64,000 bases of DNA from an uncultured Clostridia bacterium (GTDB lineage: Bacteria; Bacillota; Clostridia; Lachnospirales; Lachnospiraceae): NCBI GenBank assembly GCA_947643415.1, contig CANRWA010000002.1, forward strand, positions 1 through 64,000, read 5' to 3'. A program made the position numbers and the translations under genes. A model generated the notes under the pieces. It did no database searches. It had not been told where the DNA came from and saw nothing but the letters and a program-made list of their open reading frames with translations. Below, piece by piece: positions 16,030 through 23,193 of the stretch; the stretch's first letter is position 1, and the number at the start of each line of letters is the position of its first letter.

Positions 16030-17286
16030 AGCTAACACATCCTCCAGTTTCACTCTTGGAAAGATTTCAAGATTGCCACCACGGGTGGCATTGTATATTT
16101 TTATCCCATGTTTCCCAGCATATTCGTCCAAAAGGGAATATACTTCCATGGAGCGGTCAATGATATGTTCCCCGATCTGTTCTGTGGTCAGGGTCTTTTT
16201 CTTCATACGTGTTTTGATACGGTTGATATCTGTCTCAGCCACTTCTTTTGTCGTATAATTTTCGGTAAAATGCCCGCCTTTTGTGTGGGGGTTGGTGCAG
16301 TCCACACCGATGAGATAGATCTCAGTGAAGCCCATATGAAAAGCGATCTCAGCGGCAAGGGAGAGAACGGTTGCCTTTACCATGCAGTATGCCTGGATGT
16401 TGCCGCGGACACGGTAACGTTCACTCTGTAATGTGTGGACATATGTGGTATTGATGGGTTTCAGTTTCATTTTGCGGTAGGTGCGCTCTGTTGTAAAGAG
16501 AGGCGCCTTTACTTTCTGGGAAAGCTCCAGCCCCAGCTTAGAAGCATATATCGTATCAGATATGCAATGGAAGGAAGGGCGCCATTCTGTGTCGTCAAAT
16601 ATCTTATATACCATGTTTGTCCCAAATGTATATTCATCTTGAAGCAGATTCAGGTCTTCCCCCGTAAGGCTGGGACCATTACCGATGAGAAAACATCGTT
16701 TTCCGGCGTGTATATTCTGCAGCCGTTCCAGCCGGAGGCTGTTATTGTTGTGGAACATTCCGTGGGAGCGGCAAAATCCAAGCCAGTTGTACCATCCCAT
16801 AAGAAAGAGCAGACGGCCACGGTTCAGCATTTTTTTAATAAACAAAACCAGCCGTTCATAGGCGGAGGGGTGGTGTGGCGGTGTCTCGCATAAGTTGTCT
16901 GTCAGTGCCTCGCTGGCAGAGTCAGACTGCAGCAGCCTGTGAACCTGGCTCTTAGATGGCCTTAAATAGGATGGCAGGGCAGTATCACTGAGACAGAATG
17001 ACGCCCGGATATAGCATTTGACATATTTGGCTGTTCCGCGGCGCACCAGCATCGTATGCCGGTTGTTGAGTAATTCCAGATGATCTTCCGGCCTGACAAA
17101 GGACCATATAAAATAAAAATTATGATAACGTGTATCTTTTCGGATTGTTTCATATAGTTCACGGACACGTCCACTGTATTCGGTTCCCTCACCTGCTTCA
17201 AACAGGATCGTTTGATCCATCATGGTGGTGGTGAGACGGTATAGCCAGTAACGCAGCCAGTTTTTATTAAATATGTGAATTGACAT
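16021..17286 (-). CDS. Fusion of a TagF-like N-terminal fragment with a DUF115/MptE-like transferase domain
   Basis: A 421-residue cytoplasmic protein. Residues 20-120 (MDQTILFEAGEGTEYSGRVR, then YHNFYFIWSFVRPEDH) resemble the start of CDP-glycerol glycerophosphotransferases, but the CDP-glycerol-binding half is missing. From about residue 190 there is a DUF115-type domain beginning GKRCFLIGNGPSLTGEDLNL, then FGTNMVYKIF and IYLIGVDCTNPHTKGGHF. GNGPSL followed by an N-x-x-Y motif is also seen in Campylobacter GT42 sialyltransferases, and DUF115 proteins include Maf flagellin nonulosonate transferases. As first gene of the KdsB operon it is a good candidate for the CMP-ulosonate-using transferase. 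Function is inferred. Confidence 0.7.
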   Translation of the reverse strand: MSIHIFNKNWLRYWLYRLTTTMMDQTILFEAGEGTEYSGRVRELYETIRKDTRYHNFYFIWSFVRPEDHLELLNNRHTMLVRRGTAKYVKCYIRASFCLSDTALPSYLRPSKSQVHRLLQSDSASEALTDNLCETPPHHPSAYERLVLFIKKMLNRGRLLFLMGWYNWLGFCRSHGMFHNNNSLRLERLQNIHAGKRCFLIGNGPSLTGEDLNLLQDEYTFGTNMVYKIFDDTEWRPSFHCISDTIYASKLGLELSQKVKAPLFTTERTYRKMKLKPINTTYVHTLQSERYRVRGNIQAYCMVKATVLSLAAEIAFHMGFTEIYLIGVDCTNPHTKGGHFTENYTTKEVAETDINRIKTRMKKKTLTTEQIGEHIIDRSMEVYSLLDEYAGKHGIKIYNATRGGNLEIFPRVKLEDVLARR

Positions 17287-17316
17287 AATGATTTCCTTTC
17301 ATGGATTTACATTATA

Positions 17317-17345
17317 ACTATAGCGATTTTGGAAGGAAAAGTCAA
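17317..17345 (-). promoter_or_regulatory. Predicted sigma-A promoter of the ulosonate operon
   Basis: On the minus strand TTGACT, 17 bases, TATAGT, ending about 30 bases before the start of the DUF115-type gene. Confidence 0.7.
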
Positions 17346-17351
17346 ATTGTA

Positions 17352-17380
17352 TTGCAAAAAAGAGTAAAATAGGATACGAT
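17352..17380 (+). promoter_or_regulatory. Predicted sigma-A promoter of the gtrB/gtrA pair
   Basis: TTGCAA, 17 bases, TACGAT, divergent from the ulosonate operon promoter, 36 bases before the glycosyltransferase start. Confidence 0.6.
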
Positions 17381-17415
17381 TGAATTATTGTGAGTGGAAG
17401 AGATAGGAGAATTGT

Positions 17416-18420
17416 ATGAAACATAATTCAATATTATACATGGTAATCCCGTGTTATAATGAGGAAGAGGTACTGGGTGAGACTACGAGACAACTTGTGC
17501 CTAAATTAAAAGAGTTAATGGAGAAGGGAAAGATAAGCAGAAAGAGCCGGATCTTATATGTAAATGATGGGTCAAAGGATCAGACATGGATGATCCTTTC
17601 CCGCCTTTATGAAGAGTATGATATAGTAAGCGGCCTGAACCTGTCCCGGAACCGGGGGCATCAGAATGCAGTGCTGGCAGGGCTCATGTATGCAAAGGAC
17701 CATTGTGACGCTGCGATCTCCATGGATGCAGACCTTCAGGATGATATCAATGCCATAGATGAGATGGTGGACAAGTTTAATGAAGGTGTTGAAGTTGTCT
17801 ATGGTGTCCGGAGCAGCCGCAGGAAGGATACATTTTTTAAGAAATTTACCGCAGAAGGGTTTTACAGATTCATGAAGTGGATGGGGGTTGATATTGTCTT
17901 TAACCATGCGGACTACCGTCTTATGAGCAGGAGGGTTCTTTGTCAGTTGGAGAACTATAGGGAGGTAAATCTTTTTCTCAGGGGGATCGTACCTCTGATT
18001 GGCTATCCGTCGGATCAGGTATATTATGAGAGGAAGGAGAGATTTGCCGGAGAGAGTAAATATCCATTGAGAAAGATGCTGTCCTTTGCCCTTGATGGAA
18101 TCACATCATTCAGCATTAAGCCGATCCGTTTTATTCTAACACTGGGGACACTTATTTTTATCGTCAGTATTGCAATACTCATATATTCCATTGTCAGGCA
18201 TGTAATAGGGGCTACAGTACTTGGCTGGAGCAGCCTTATGGTATCTGTCTGGGCACTGGGAGGACTGCAGCTGCTTGCTATTGGTGTGATTGGAGAGTAT
18301 ATTGGGAAGATGTATCTGGAGACGAAAGGCAGGCCAAGGTTTGCGGTGCAGGATGTGCTGGATGATGTAGAGGCAGAGGAAGGAGAACAGGATAGTGAAA
18401 AAGATAGTAGAGATAGTTAA
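17416..18420 (+). CDS. DPM1/GtrB-type polyprenyl-phosphate glycosyltransferase
   Basis: A 334-residue GT2 enzyme with the full GtrB signature: MVIPCYNEEEVL, VNDGSKDQTW, LSRNRGHQNAVLAGL, the intact metal site SMDADLQDD and HADYRLMSRR. Two membrane helices follow at about residues 235-300, then a charged tail. It should attach a hexose from a nucleotide donor to undecaprenyl phosphate on the cytoplasmic face. The following GtrA gene starts inside its 3' end, a classical GtrB-GtrA pair. The donor sugar cannot be read from the sequence. Confidence 0.88.
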   Translation: MKHNSILYMVIPCYNEEEVLGETTRQLVPKLKELMEKGKISRKSRILYVNDGSKDQTWMILSRLYEEYDIVSGLNLSRNRGHQNAVLAGLMYAKDHCDAAISMDADLQDDINAIDEMVDKFNEGVEVVYGVRSSRRKDTFFKKFTAEGFYRFMKWMGVDIVFNHADYRLMSRRVLCQLENYREVNLFLRGIVPLIGYPSDQVYYERKERFAGESKYPLRKMLSFALDGITSFSIKPIRFILTLGTLIFIVSIAILIYSIVRHVIGATVLGWSSLMVSVWALGGLQLLAIGVIGEYIGKMYLETKGRPRFAVQDVLDDVEAEEGEQDSEKDSRDS

Positions 18421-18826
18421 GAAATTATATTACAATGAGACAATGCGGTATTTGTTTATTGGTGGATGCACGACACTGGTAAATCTGGCCACTTTCGCTG
18501 TTTTCTGCGATGTGCTGGATATGAATGTTACTTTGGGGAATGTCCTGTCTATCGTTATAGCTATCTTATTCGCATATGTTTCGAACAAGATATTTGTTTT
18601 TTCTTCAAAAACAGAAGGTTTAAAAGAGATGATTTCTGAATTATGCCGTTTTGTAGGAGGACGCCTCTCTACGATGGCGATTGAGGTGGGAGGAGTGTAT
18701 CTGATCTATAATATGATGGGTTATCCCAAAATGGCTGCAAAGCTGATCACGCAGATCCTTGTTATCATTGGTAATTATTTTATCAGTAAATTCTTTGTGT
18801 TCCGAAATCGTGATGGAGCGGACTAG
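18395..18826 (+). CDS. GtrA family membrane protein
   Basis: A 143-residue protein with four membrane helices and the family motifs RYLFIGGCTTLVNLATFAV, AYVSNKIFVF and NYFISKFFVFRN. It uses a GTG start at 18395, within the 3' end of the GtrB-type gene (26 bases shared), behind AGGAG. GtrA proteins are thought to help move or present the polyprenyl-linked sugar made by their GtrB partner. The tight overlap supports stoichiometric expression of the pair. Confidence 0.87.
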   Translation: MKKIVEIVKKLYYNETMRYLFIGGCTTLVNLATFAVFCDVLDMNVTLGNVLSIVIAILFAYVSNKIFVFSSKTEGLKEMISELCRFVGGRLSTMAIEVGGVYLIYNMMGYPKMAAKLITQILVIIGNYFISKFFVFRNRDGAD

Positions 18827-18868
18827 TACAGCATTGCGGAAATAATGGTGTACTGGCATGCTGGCAAA

Positions 18869-19969
18869 CTACCGTTTCTTAAACACCCATTCTCTCTGGA
18901 CCTGAAAACTTAATGCAAACAGCAGTGTATCAATAATACATTTGCGTACCGTACGGTATACGATGAAACCGAGCAGATGGTCTACCAAAAGCCATGACAG
19001 GATCAGTTGTATGATACAGAGCGTGTAATACCGCACAATGATTGCCGGAGACTTGGAATCGTTTTTAAATACCTGATTTTTGTTCATAAAGAAATTATAC
19101 AGTGAACTCACCAGCCTTGAGATTACAGTCCGCATCAGGGTCAGGAGTGACCCGCCGAAGACGGCGTTCCGGAAGATCAGTACATCGTCTGGGATAAGTG
19201 GCCGGAGAAGGAAACCCAGCAGATAGAACAGGGCAATGTCGATAACAAAACTTGACAGGGAACTCAGCATAAATTTAAGGAATACTTTATATATGCGGAT
19301 GGAATCTAAAAATGGGTTGAAATGGGAGCTTTCATTTCCTTCCAGATATATTGTGTGAATAGGGAATTCCTTTACCGGAATCTGGCATTCCCTGGCAGCG
19401 ATGAGCATATTCATCTCATATTCAAAACGCTCCCCTTTTACCGCTACAAAATGGTTTGCCAGTAAAGACACGGGAAGGCCACGGAGGCCTGTCTGTGTGT
19501 CTGACACACGGATACCGCAGAGCAGATGGATGACTTTTCGCGTAAGATTATTGCCAAAGCGGCTGCGCCATGGAATAGACTGACCGTCAAACTGGCGGCA
19601 GCCAAGGATCAGCTTATCCGGATTTTCATAGGTGAGCCGGGCGCACATATCAATATCAGCGGGAATATGCTGCCCGTCGCAGTCTACTGTGACGGCTCCT
19701 TTGATATCGGGGCAGTTCTCCAGTATATGGTTGAAGGCAGACTTCAGTGCCATTCCTTTTCCGAAATTGACTACATGACGGATGACCTTACAACCACACC
19801 GCTCTTTACATTCTCTGAAATATCTGCGGTTTTCTATGGCACTGCCATCGTCTACCAGAATAATATTGGGAAAACCGTTTTCATGTAATTCGCCCACCAG
19901 GCTGACCATGCGCTGGTCTGGATCCAGGGCGGGAATGACAATGGCGGTATGTTCTTTGTAAGCACTCAT
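18869..19969 (-). CDS. Glycosyltransferase-GtrA fusion protein
   Basis: A 366-residue protein joining two activities normally encoded separately. Residues 1-220 are a GT2 domain (TAIVIPALDPDQR, ILVDDGS, VNFGKGMALKSAFNH, the metal site TVDCDGQH and DTQTGLRGLP). Residues about 230-366 are a GtrA-type four-helix module ending FFMNKNQVFKN and later QREWVFKKR. The DxD-type site reads DCDGQH, as in dolichyl-phosphate glucosyltransferase-like enzymes. It faces the upstream gtrB/gtrA pair tail to tail and is transcribed from its own promoter. Likely role: making and presenting a lipid-linked sugar for wall glycan decoration. Confidence 0.85.
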   Translation of the reverse strand: MSAYKEHTAIVIPALDPDQRMVSLVGELHENGFPNIILVDDGSAIENRRYFRECKERCGCKVIRHVVNFGKGMALKSAFNHILENCPDIKGAVTVDCDGQHIPADIDMCARLTYENPDKLILGCRQFDGQSIPWRSRFGNNLTRKVIHLLCGIRVSDTQTGLRGLPVSLLANHFVAVKGERFEYEMNMLIAARECQIPVKEFPIHTIYLEGNESSHFNPFLDSIRIYKVFLKFMLSSLSSFVIDIALFYLLGFLLRPLIPDDVLIFRNAVFGGSLLTLMRTVISRLVSSLYNFFMNKNQVFKNDSKSPAIIVRYYTLCIIQLILSWLLVDHLLGFIVYRTVRKCIIDTLLFALSFQVQREWVFKKR

Positions 19970-20012
19970 TCTCCTGCCTCCTATAACAAGTTAACTCTAG
20001 ATCTTTAGTCCT

Positions 20013-20041
20013 AGTATAATCGTTTTTTATAACCAGTTCAA
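20013..20041 (-). promoter_or_regulatory. Predicted sigma-A promoter of the GT-GtrA fusion gene
   Basis: On the minus strand TTGAAC, 17 bases, TATACT, about 45 bases before the start codon, which has an AGGAGG/GGAG-rich leader. Confidence 0.7.
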
Positions 20042-20050
20042 GTCTTTTTC

Positions 20051-20132
20051 TTGCGCCGTCAGGGCAAGCGCTTATAAATTTGTTTCAAAACGGGCGGATC
20101 CCACAAATTTTTAAGCGATTGCCCTGTTGCGC
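20051..20132. repeat. Long imperfect inverted repeat between divergent genes
   Basis: The left arm 20051-20083 (TTGCGCC, GGGCA, GCGCTTA, AAATTTGT) pairs with the right arm 20103-20132 (ACAAATTT, TAAGCG, TGCCC, GCGCC) with a few mismatches, leaving a loop of about 19 bases. The right arm overlaps the -35 box of the promoter for the next gene. It could be a regulatory hairpin, a bidirectional terminator or a remnant of a miniature inverted-repeat element. Confidence 0.65.
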
Positions 20133-20156
20133 CTTCCTGTACTCTTGTGCTAAAAT
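20127..20156 (+). promoter_or_regulatory. Candidate promoter of the gene at 20172
   Basis: TTGCGC, 18 bases, TAAAAT. The -10 box ends 15 bases before the ATG at 20172. The resulting leader would be very short, so an internal start at 20202 stays possible. Confidence 0.45.
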
Positions 20157-20171
20157 AGGTGGGAAGATACA

Positions 20172-21317
20172 ATGAACATGCGCGTACAGAAAGAGGCGGT
20201 CATGAATATATCACTTTGTATTGTAGCATATAACGAAGAGAAGAGCCTGCCTGGGCTTTTGGAGGATATCACCAGACAGACATATCCTCATGAGAAGATG
20301 GAGGTCGTTCTGGTGGACAGCCGTTCAGAGGATGGCACAAGAGAACTTATGGAGCAGTTTTTGGTGGTACAGGCAGATGAATTTATGAATATACAGGTTG
20401 TGGATAATCCAGGGCGGATCCAGAGCTGCGGCTGGAATGAGGCGCTGACGCATTTTACTGCGGAGGCTATAATCCGGGTGGATGCCCACAGTCATATCCC
20501 GGAAGACTTTGTGGAGAAAAATGTGGCAAATCTGGAGACCGGGGAGATGATATCGGGTGGTGTCCGCCCGGTACTTTCGGAAGAGGAGACGGACTGGGGA
20601 AGGACTCTTCTTATGGCAGAAGAATCTATGTTTGGCAGCAGTGCCTCTTCTTTTCGGAGAAAGGGAGAGAGGGCTTATGTGAAATCTTTCTTTCATGGGG
20701 CATACCGCAGGGAAGTGTTTGAACAGGCGGGGGGATTCCGTGAAGATCTGGGGCGGACAGAGGATAACGAACTGCATTATCGGCTGCGGCAGTGTGGATA
20801 CCGCCTGTGTATGTCGCCAGAGATTATCTCCTATCAGTATATACGCCCCACCTTGCGGAAAATGTGCAGCCAGAAATATGGAAATGGTTATTGGATCGGG
20901 CTTACCTCTGGTGTGTGTCCGGGGTGTCTGTCTCTGTATCATTTTGTACCAGGGGCATTTGTGGCTGGGATCCTGCTGACGGCAGTATTGGCACTACTTG
21001 GCTTTCCCTGGCTGGCAATTCTGATGTGGGGGCTTTATTGGCTGCTGGCTGTGGCAATGGCAGTTCTGGCAGTGTGCGGCGGGAAAAAGAAGGAACGGCT
21101 GTCCAGAGAAGGAATGTCAGGAAGGAAGCCATTCTCTTGTTATTATCTGATGATTCCTTTTCTCTTTTTTCTGCTTCATGTGAGCTATGGAGTGGGGACA
21201 TTGGCAGGACTGGTGAGAATGCCATTCTGGAGAAGGGCACACAGGGAATGTGAATCCGTAGAGCGTGTGAAGAAGCATCTCAAACAATTATCCTGCGTGA
21301 ATGTATCAAAGACTTAA
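20172..21317 (+). CDS. ExoA-like family 2 glycosyltransferase with C-terminal membrane helices
   Basis: About 381 residues. The GT-A domain begins ISLCIVAYNEEKSLPGLL and shows VDSRSEDGTRELM, NPGRIQSCGWNEAL, the metal site VDAHSHIP, GGVRPVL and EDNELHYRLRQ. Three hydrophobic segments follow between about residues 255 and 350. This is the arrangement of ExoA-type beta-glycosyltransferases of succinoglycan synthesis. The start could be 20172 (GGTGGGAAGA upstream) or 20202, since the conserved domain begins only there. Two LicD genes follow after a leader element. Confidence 0.82.
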   Translation: MNMRVQKEAVMNISLCIVAYNEEKSLPGLLEDITRQTYPHEKMEVVLVDSRSEDGTRELMEQFLVVQADEFMNIQVVDNPGRIQSCGWNEALTHFTAEAIIRVDAHSHIPEDFVEKNVANLETGEMISGGVRPVLSEEETDWGRTLLMAEESMFGSSASSFRRKGERAYVKSFFHGAYRREVFEQAGGFREDLGRTEDNELHYRLRQCGYRLCMSPEIISYQYIRPTLRKMCSQKYGNGYWIGLTSGVCPGCLSLYHFVPGAFVAGILLTAVLALLGFPWLAILMWGLYWLLAVAMAVLAVCGGKKKERLSREGMSGRKPFSCYYLMIPFLFFLLHVSYGVGTLAGLVRMPFWRRAHRECESVERVKKHLKQLSCVNVSKT

Positions 21318-21333
21318 ATTTTGTTGTACTGGC

Positions 21334-21411
21334 GTGCGCAGATGGAGGAAAAAGTGAAAAATAAATTTTTCACCCTTATGCGCAAAAGACGTGCGCAGAT
21401 GGAGGTAGAAG
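21334..21411 (+). repeat. RBS-to-RBS leader element, subfamily 2, copy A (before licD-type gene)
   Basis: Flanked by a 15-base direct repeat GTGCGCAGATGGAGG (21334-21348 and 21391-21405), each carrying a GGAGG. Five bases after the first GGAGG is GTG at 21354, the first base of hairpin GTGAAAAA/TTTTTCAC. A second hairpin pairs TGCGCA with TGCGCA. The GTG opens a 25-codon frame (MKNKFFTLMRKRRAQMEV...) that ends at 21431, overlapping the next gene's start by 20 bases. Confidence 0.7.
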
Positions 21412-22287
21412 ATGAAAGAACAACTGCATAAATATACAGAAGAGCAGTTAAAGGGCATGCAAAGGGTAAATCTTGAAATGGCAGCAGTGTTCTTTGGCTT
21501 CTGTAAAGAAAAAAATCTGACAGCGTATCTGTGCGGCGGAGGTTGTATTGGCTCACAGCGCCACAGTGGTTTTATTCCATGGGATGATGATCTGGATTTT
21601 TTTATGCCGAGGGAAGACTATGAGAGGTTTGTATCCGAGTGGGATGGCTATGAGCCGGGAAAAGACCTGTCCCTGTCTATTCAGGACAGAGACCATATAG
21701 ACCATAATCTATTTGCTACGTTGAGGAACCGAAAGACTACCTATATCAAACCTTATCAGAAAGACCTGGATATCGTGCATGGTGTACAGTTGGACATCCT
21801 GCCGCTGGATGGGTATCCGGATTCCCGGTGGCAGAGAAGGAAACAATGTCTGTGGGCGCTGGTATACTCTCTTTTCTGTGCGCAGACAGTTCCGGAAAAC
21901 CATGGGGGGATCATGGCATGGGGCAGCCGGTTCCTTCTTGGAATATTCCGGGGAAGAAAGATACGATACAGGATCTGGTCTTTGGCGAAGCGGAAGATGA
22001 CGAAATACAGGATCGCCGACTGCAGTGGGATAACAGAACTCTGCTCCGGACCAGGATATATGAAGAATTGGTATGATAAGGAATGGTTTGCCCGTTATAT
22101 CGAGGTACCTTTTGAAGACAGGACGATGCCCATTCCTGTCGGGTATGACCCTTATCTCAGAACGGTATTTGGCGATTATATGGAGCTGCCGCCAGAAGAA
22201 GCAAGGGTGGCCCATCATGACTGTATCTGGCTGGATCTTGATACCCCATATACAGCATATAAAGGAATTTATTACTGCAGAAAGTAA
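21412..22287 (+). CDS. LicD family phosphotransferase (first of a tandem pair)
   Basis: A 291-residue LicD/FKTN-type enzyme. The nucleotidyltransferase-like core is clear: YLCGGGCIGSQRHSGFIPWD followed by DDLDFFMPREDYERF supplies the acidic metal-binding residues. HGVQLDILPLDGYPD and the C-terminal FGDYMELPPEEAR are further family marks. LicD proteins transfer phosphocholine or similar groups from a CDP-linked donor to glycans. The eukaryotic relatives fukutin and FKRP use CDP-ribitol, which this locus should make with TarI and TarJ. So ribitol-phosphate transfer is a reasonable inference; phosphocholine is the alternative, but no choline genes are seen here. Confidence 0.87.
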   Translation: MKEQLHKYTEEQLKGMQRVNLEMAAVFFGFCKEKNLTAYLCGGGCIGSQRHSGFIPWDDDLDFFMPREDYERFVSEWDGYEPGKDLSLSIQDRDHIDHNLFATLRNRKTTYIKPYQKDLDIVHGVQLDILPLDGYPDSRWQRRKQCLWALVYSLFCAQTVPENHGGIMAWGSRFLLGIFRGRKIRYRIWSLAKRKMTKYRIADCSGITELCSGPGYMKNWYDKEWFARYIEVPFEDRTMPIPVGYDPYLRTVFGDYMELPPEEARVAHHDCIWLDLDTPYTAYKGIYYCRK

Positions 22288-22308
22288 ATGTGCAATGGAG
22301 TAGATATT

Positions 22309-23193
22309 ATGGAACAAACAGAAGTAGACTTAAAGGGATTACAGAGTAAATGCCTGGAGATCACACTGGTATTCAAAGACTTTTGTGAGAGGCATGGGCT
22401 CTTATTTTATCTGTGCGGCGGCGGCTGTATTGGCGCCATCCGCCATAAGGGATTTGTACCCTGGGATGATGACATCGATGTTTTTATGCCAAGAGAAGAT
22501 TATGAGAAGATGTGCCAGCTCTGGGTGCAGGAGATGGATCAGGGAAAATACCGCCTGAGCCGGACAGGACCAGAGAATTTTGAGCGTTCCCAGTTGACAG
22601 CCATCACTGACGAGGAGACAACATTTATCAAGGAGCGCCAGATGGATCTGGAGGTGGCACATGGAGTGCGTCTGGAGGTTTTGCCGCTGGATGGCTGCCC
22701 GTCAGGCAGGTTTCAGAGAAAAATGCAGTTGTTCTGGGGATTGGTATATCAGATCTATATCAATCAGGAGCCGCCTACCAGCAAGGGGAAACTTCTGGAG
22801 TGGATTGGACGTCTTATGCTGGCAGTGCGGCCAGGCTGGAAACGACGGTACAGGACAGCTATGCTTGCACAGAAGAAAATGACGAAATATCCCATTGAGG
22901 AATGTGACTATATCACAGAACTCTGTGTGAGATATAATTATATGGTAAATGAGTATCCAAAGGAAATCTTTGCATCTGCTGTATATAAGGAATTTGAGGG
23001 AGAGCGGCTGCCGGTGCCGGTGGGGTATGATACTTATCTTCGCATGGCATTTGGTGATTATATGGAACTGCCGCCAGAGAAATCGCAGGTTCCGTCCCAT
23101 GATGCGGTATACATTGATCTCGAGAATAGTTATAAGGTATATCGGGAAATCTATTATCCAAAAGAACGGGAGGAGAGCAGTGAATCGGAATAA
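22309..23193 (+). CDS. LicD family phosphotransferase (second of a tandem pair)
   Basis: A 294-residue paralogue of the preceding gene, sharing CGGGCIGAIRHKGFVPWDDD, the MPREDYE motif, VAHGVRLEVLPLDGCP and FGDYMELPPEKSQ. GGAG eight bases before 22309 decides the start; an in-frame ATG at 22288 abuts the previous stop but lacks a site. The two copies are clearly diverged, so they probably add phosphoalcohols to two different positions or acceptors. It overlaps the next gene's GTG start. Confidence 0.86.
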   Translation: MEQTEVDLKGLQSKCLEITLVFKDFCERHGLLFYLCGGGCIGAIRHKGFVPWDDDIDVFMPREDYEKMCQLWVQEMDQGKYRLSRTGPENFERSQLTAITDEETTFIKERQMDLEVAHGVRLEVLPLDGCPSGRFQRKMQLFWGLVYQIYINQEPPTSKGKLLEWIGRLMLAVRPGWKRRYRTAMLAQKKMTKYPIEECDYITELCVRYNYMVNEYPKEIFASAVYKEFEGERLPVPVGYDTYLRMAFGDYMELPPEKSQVPSHDAVYIDLENSYKVYREIYYPKEREESSESE

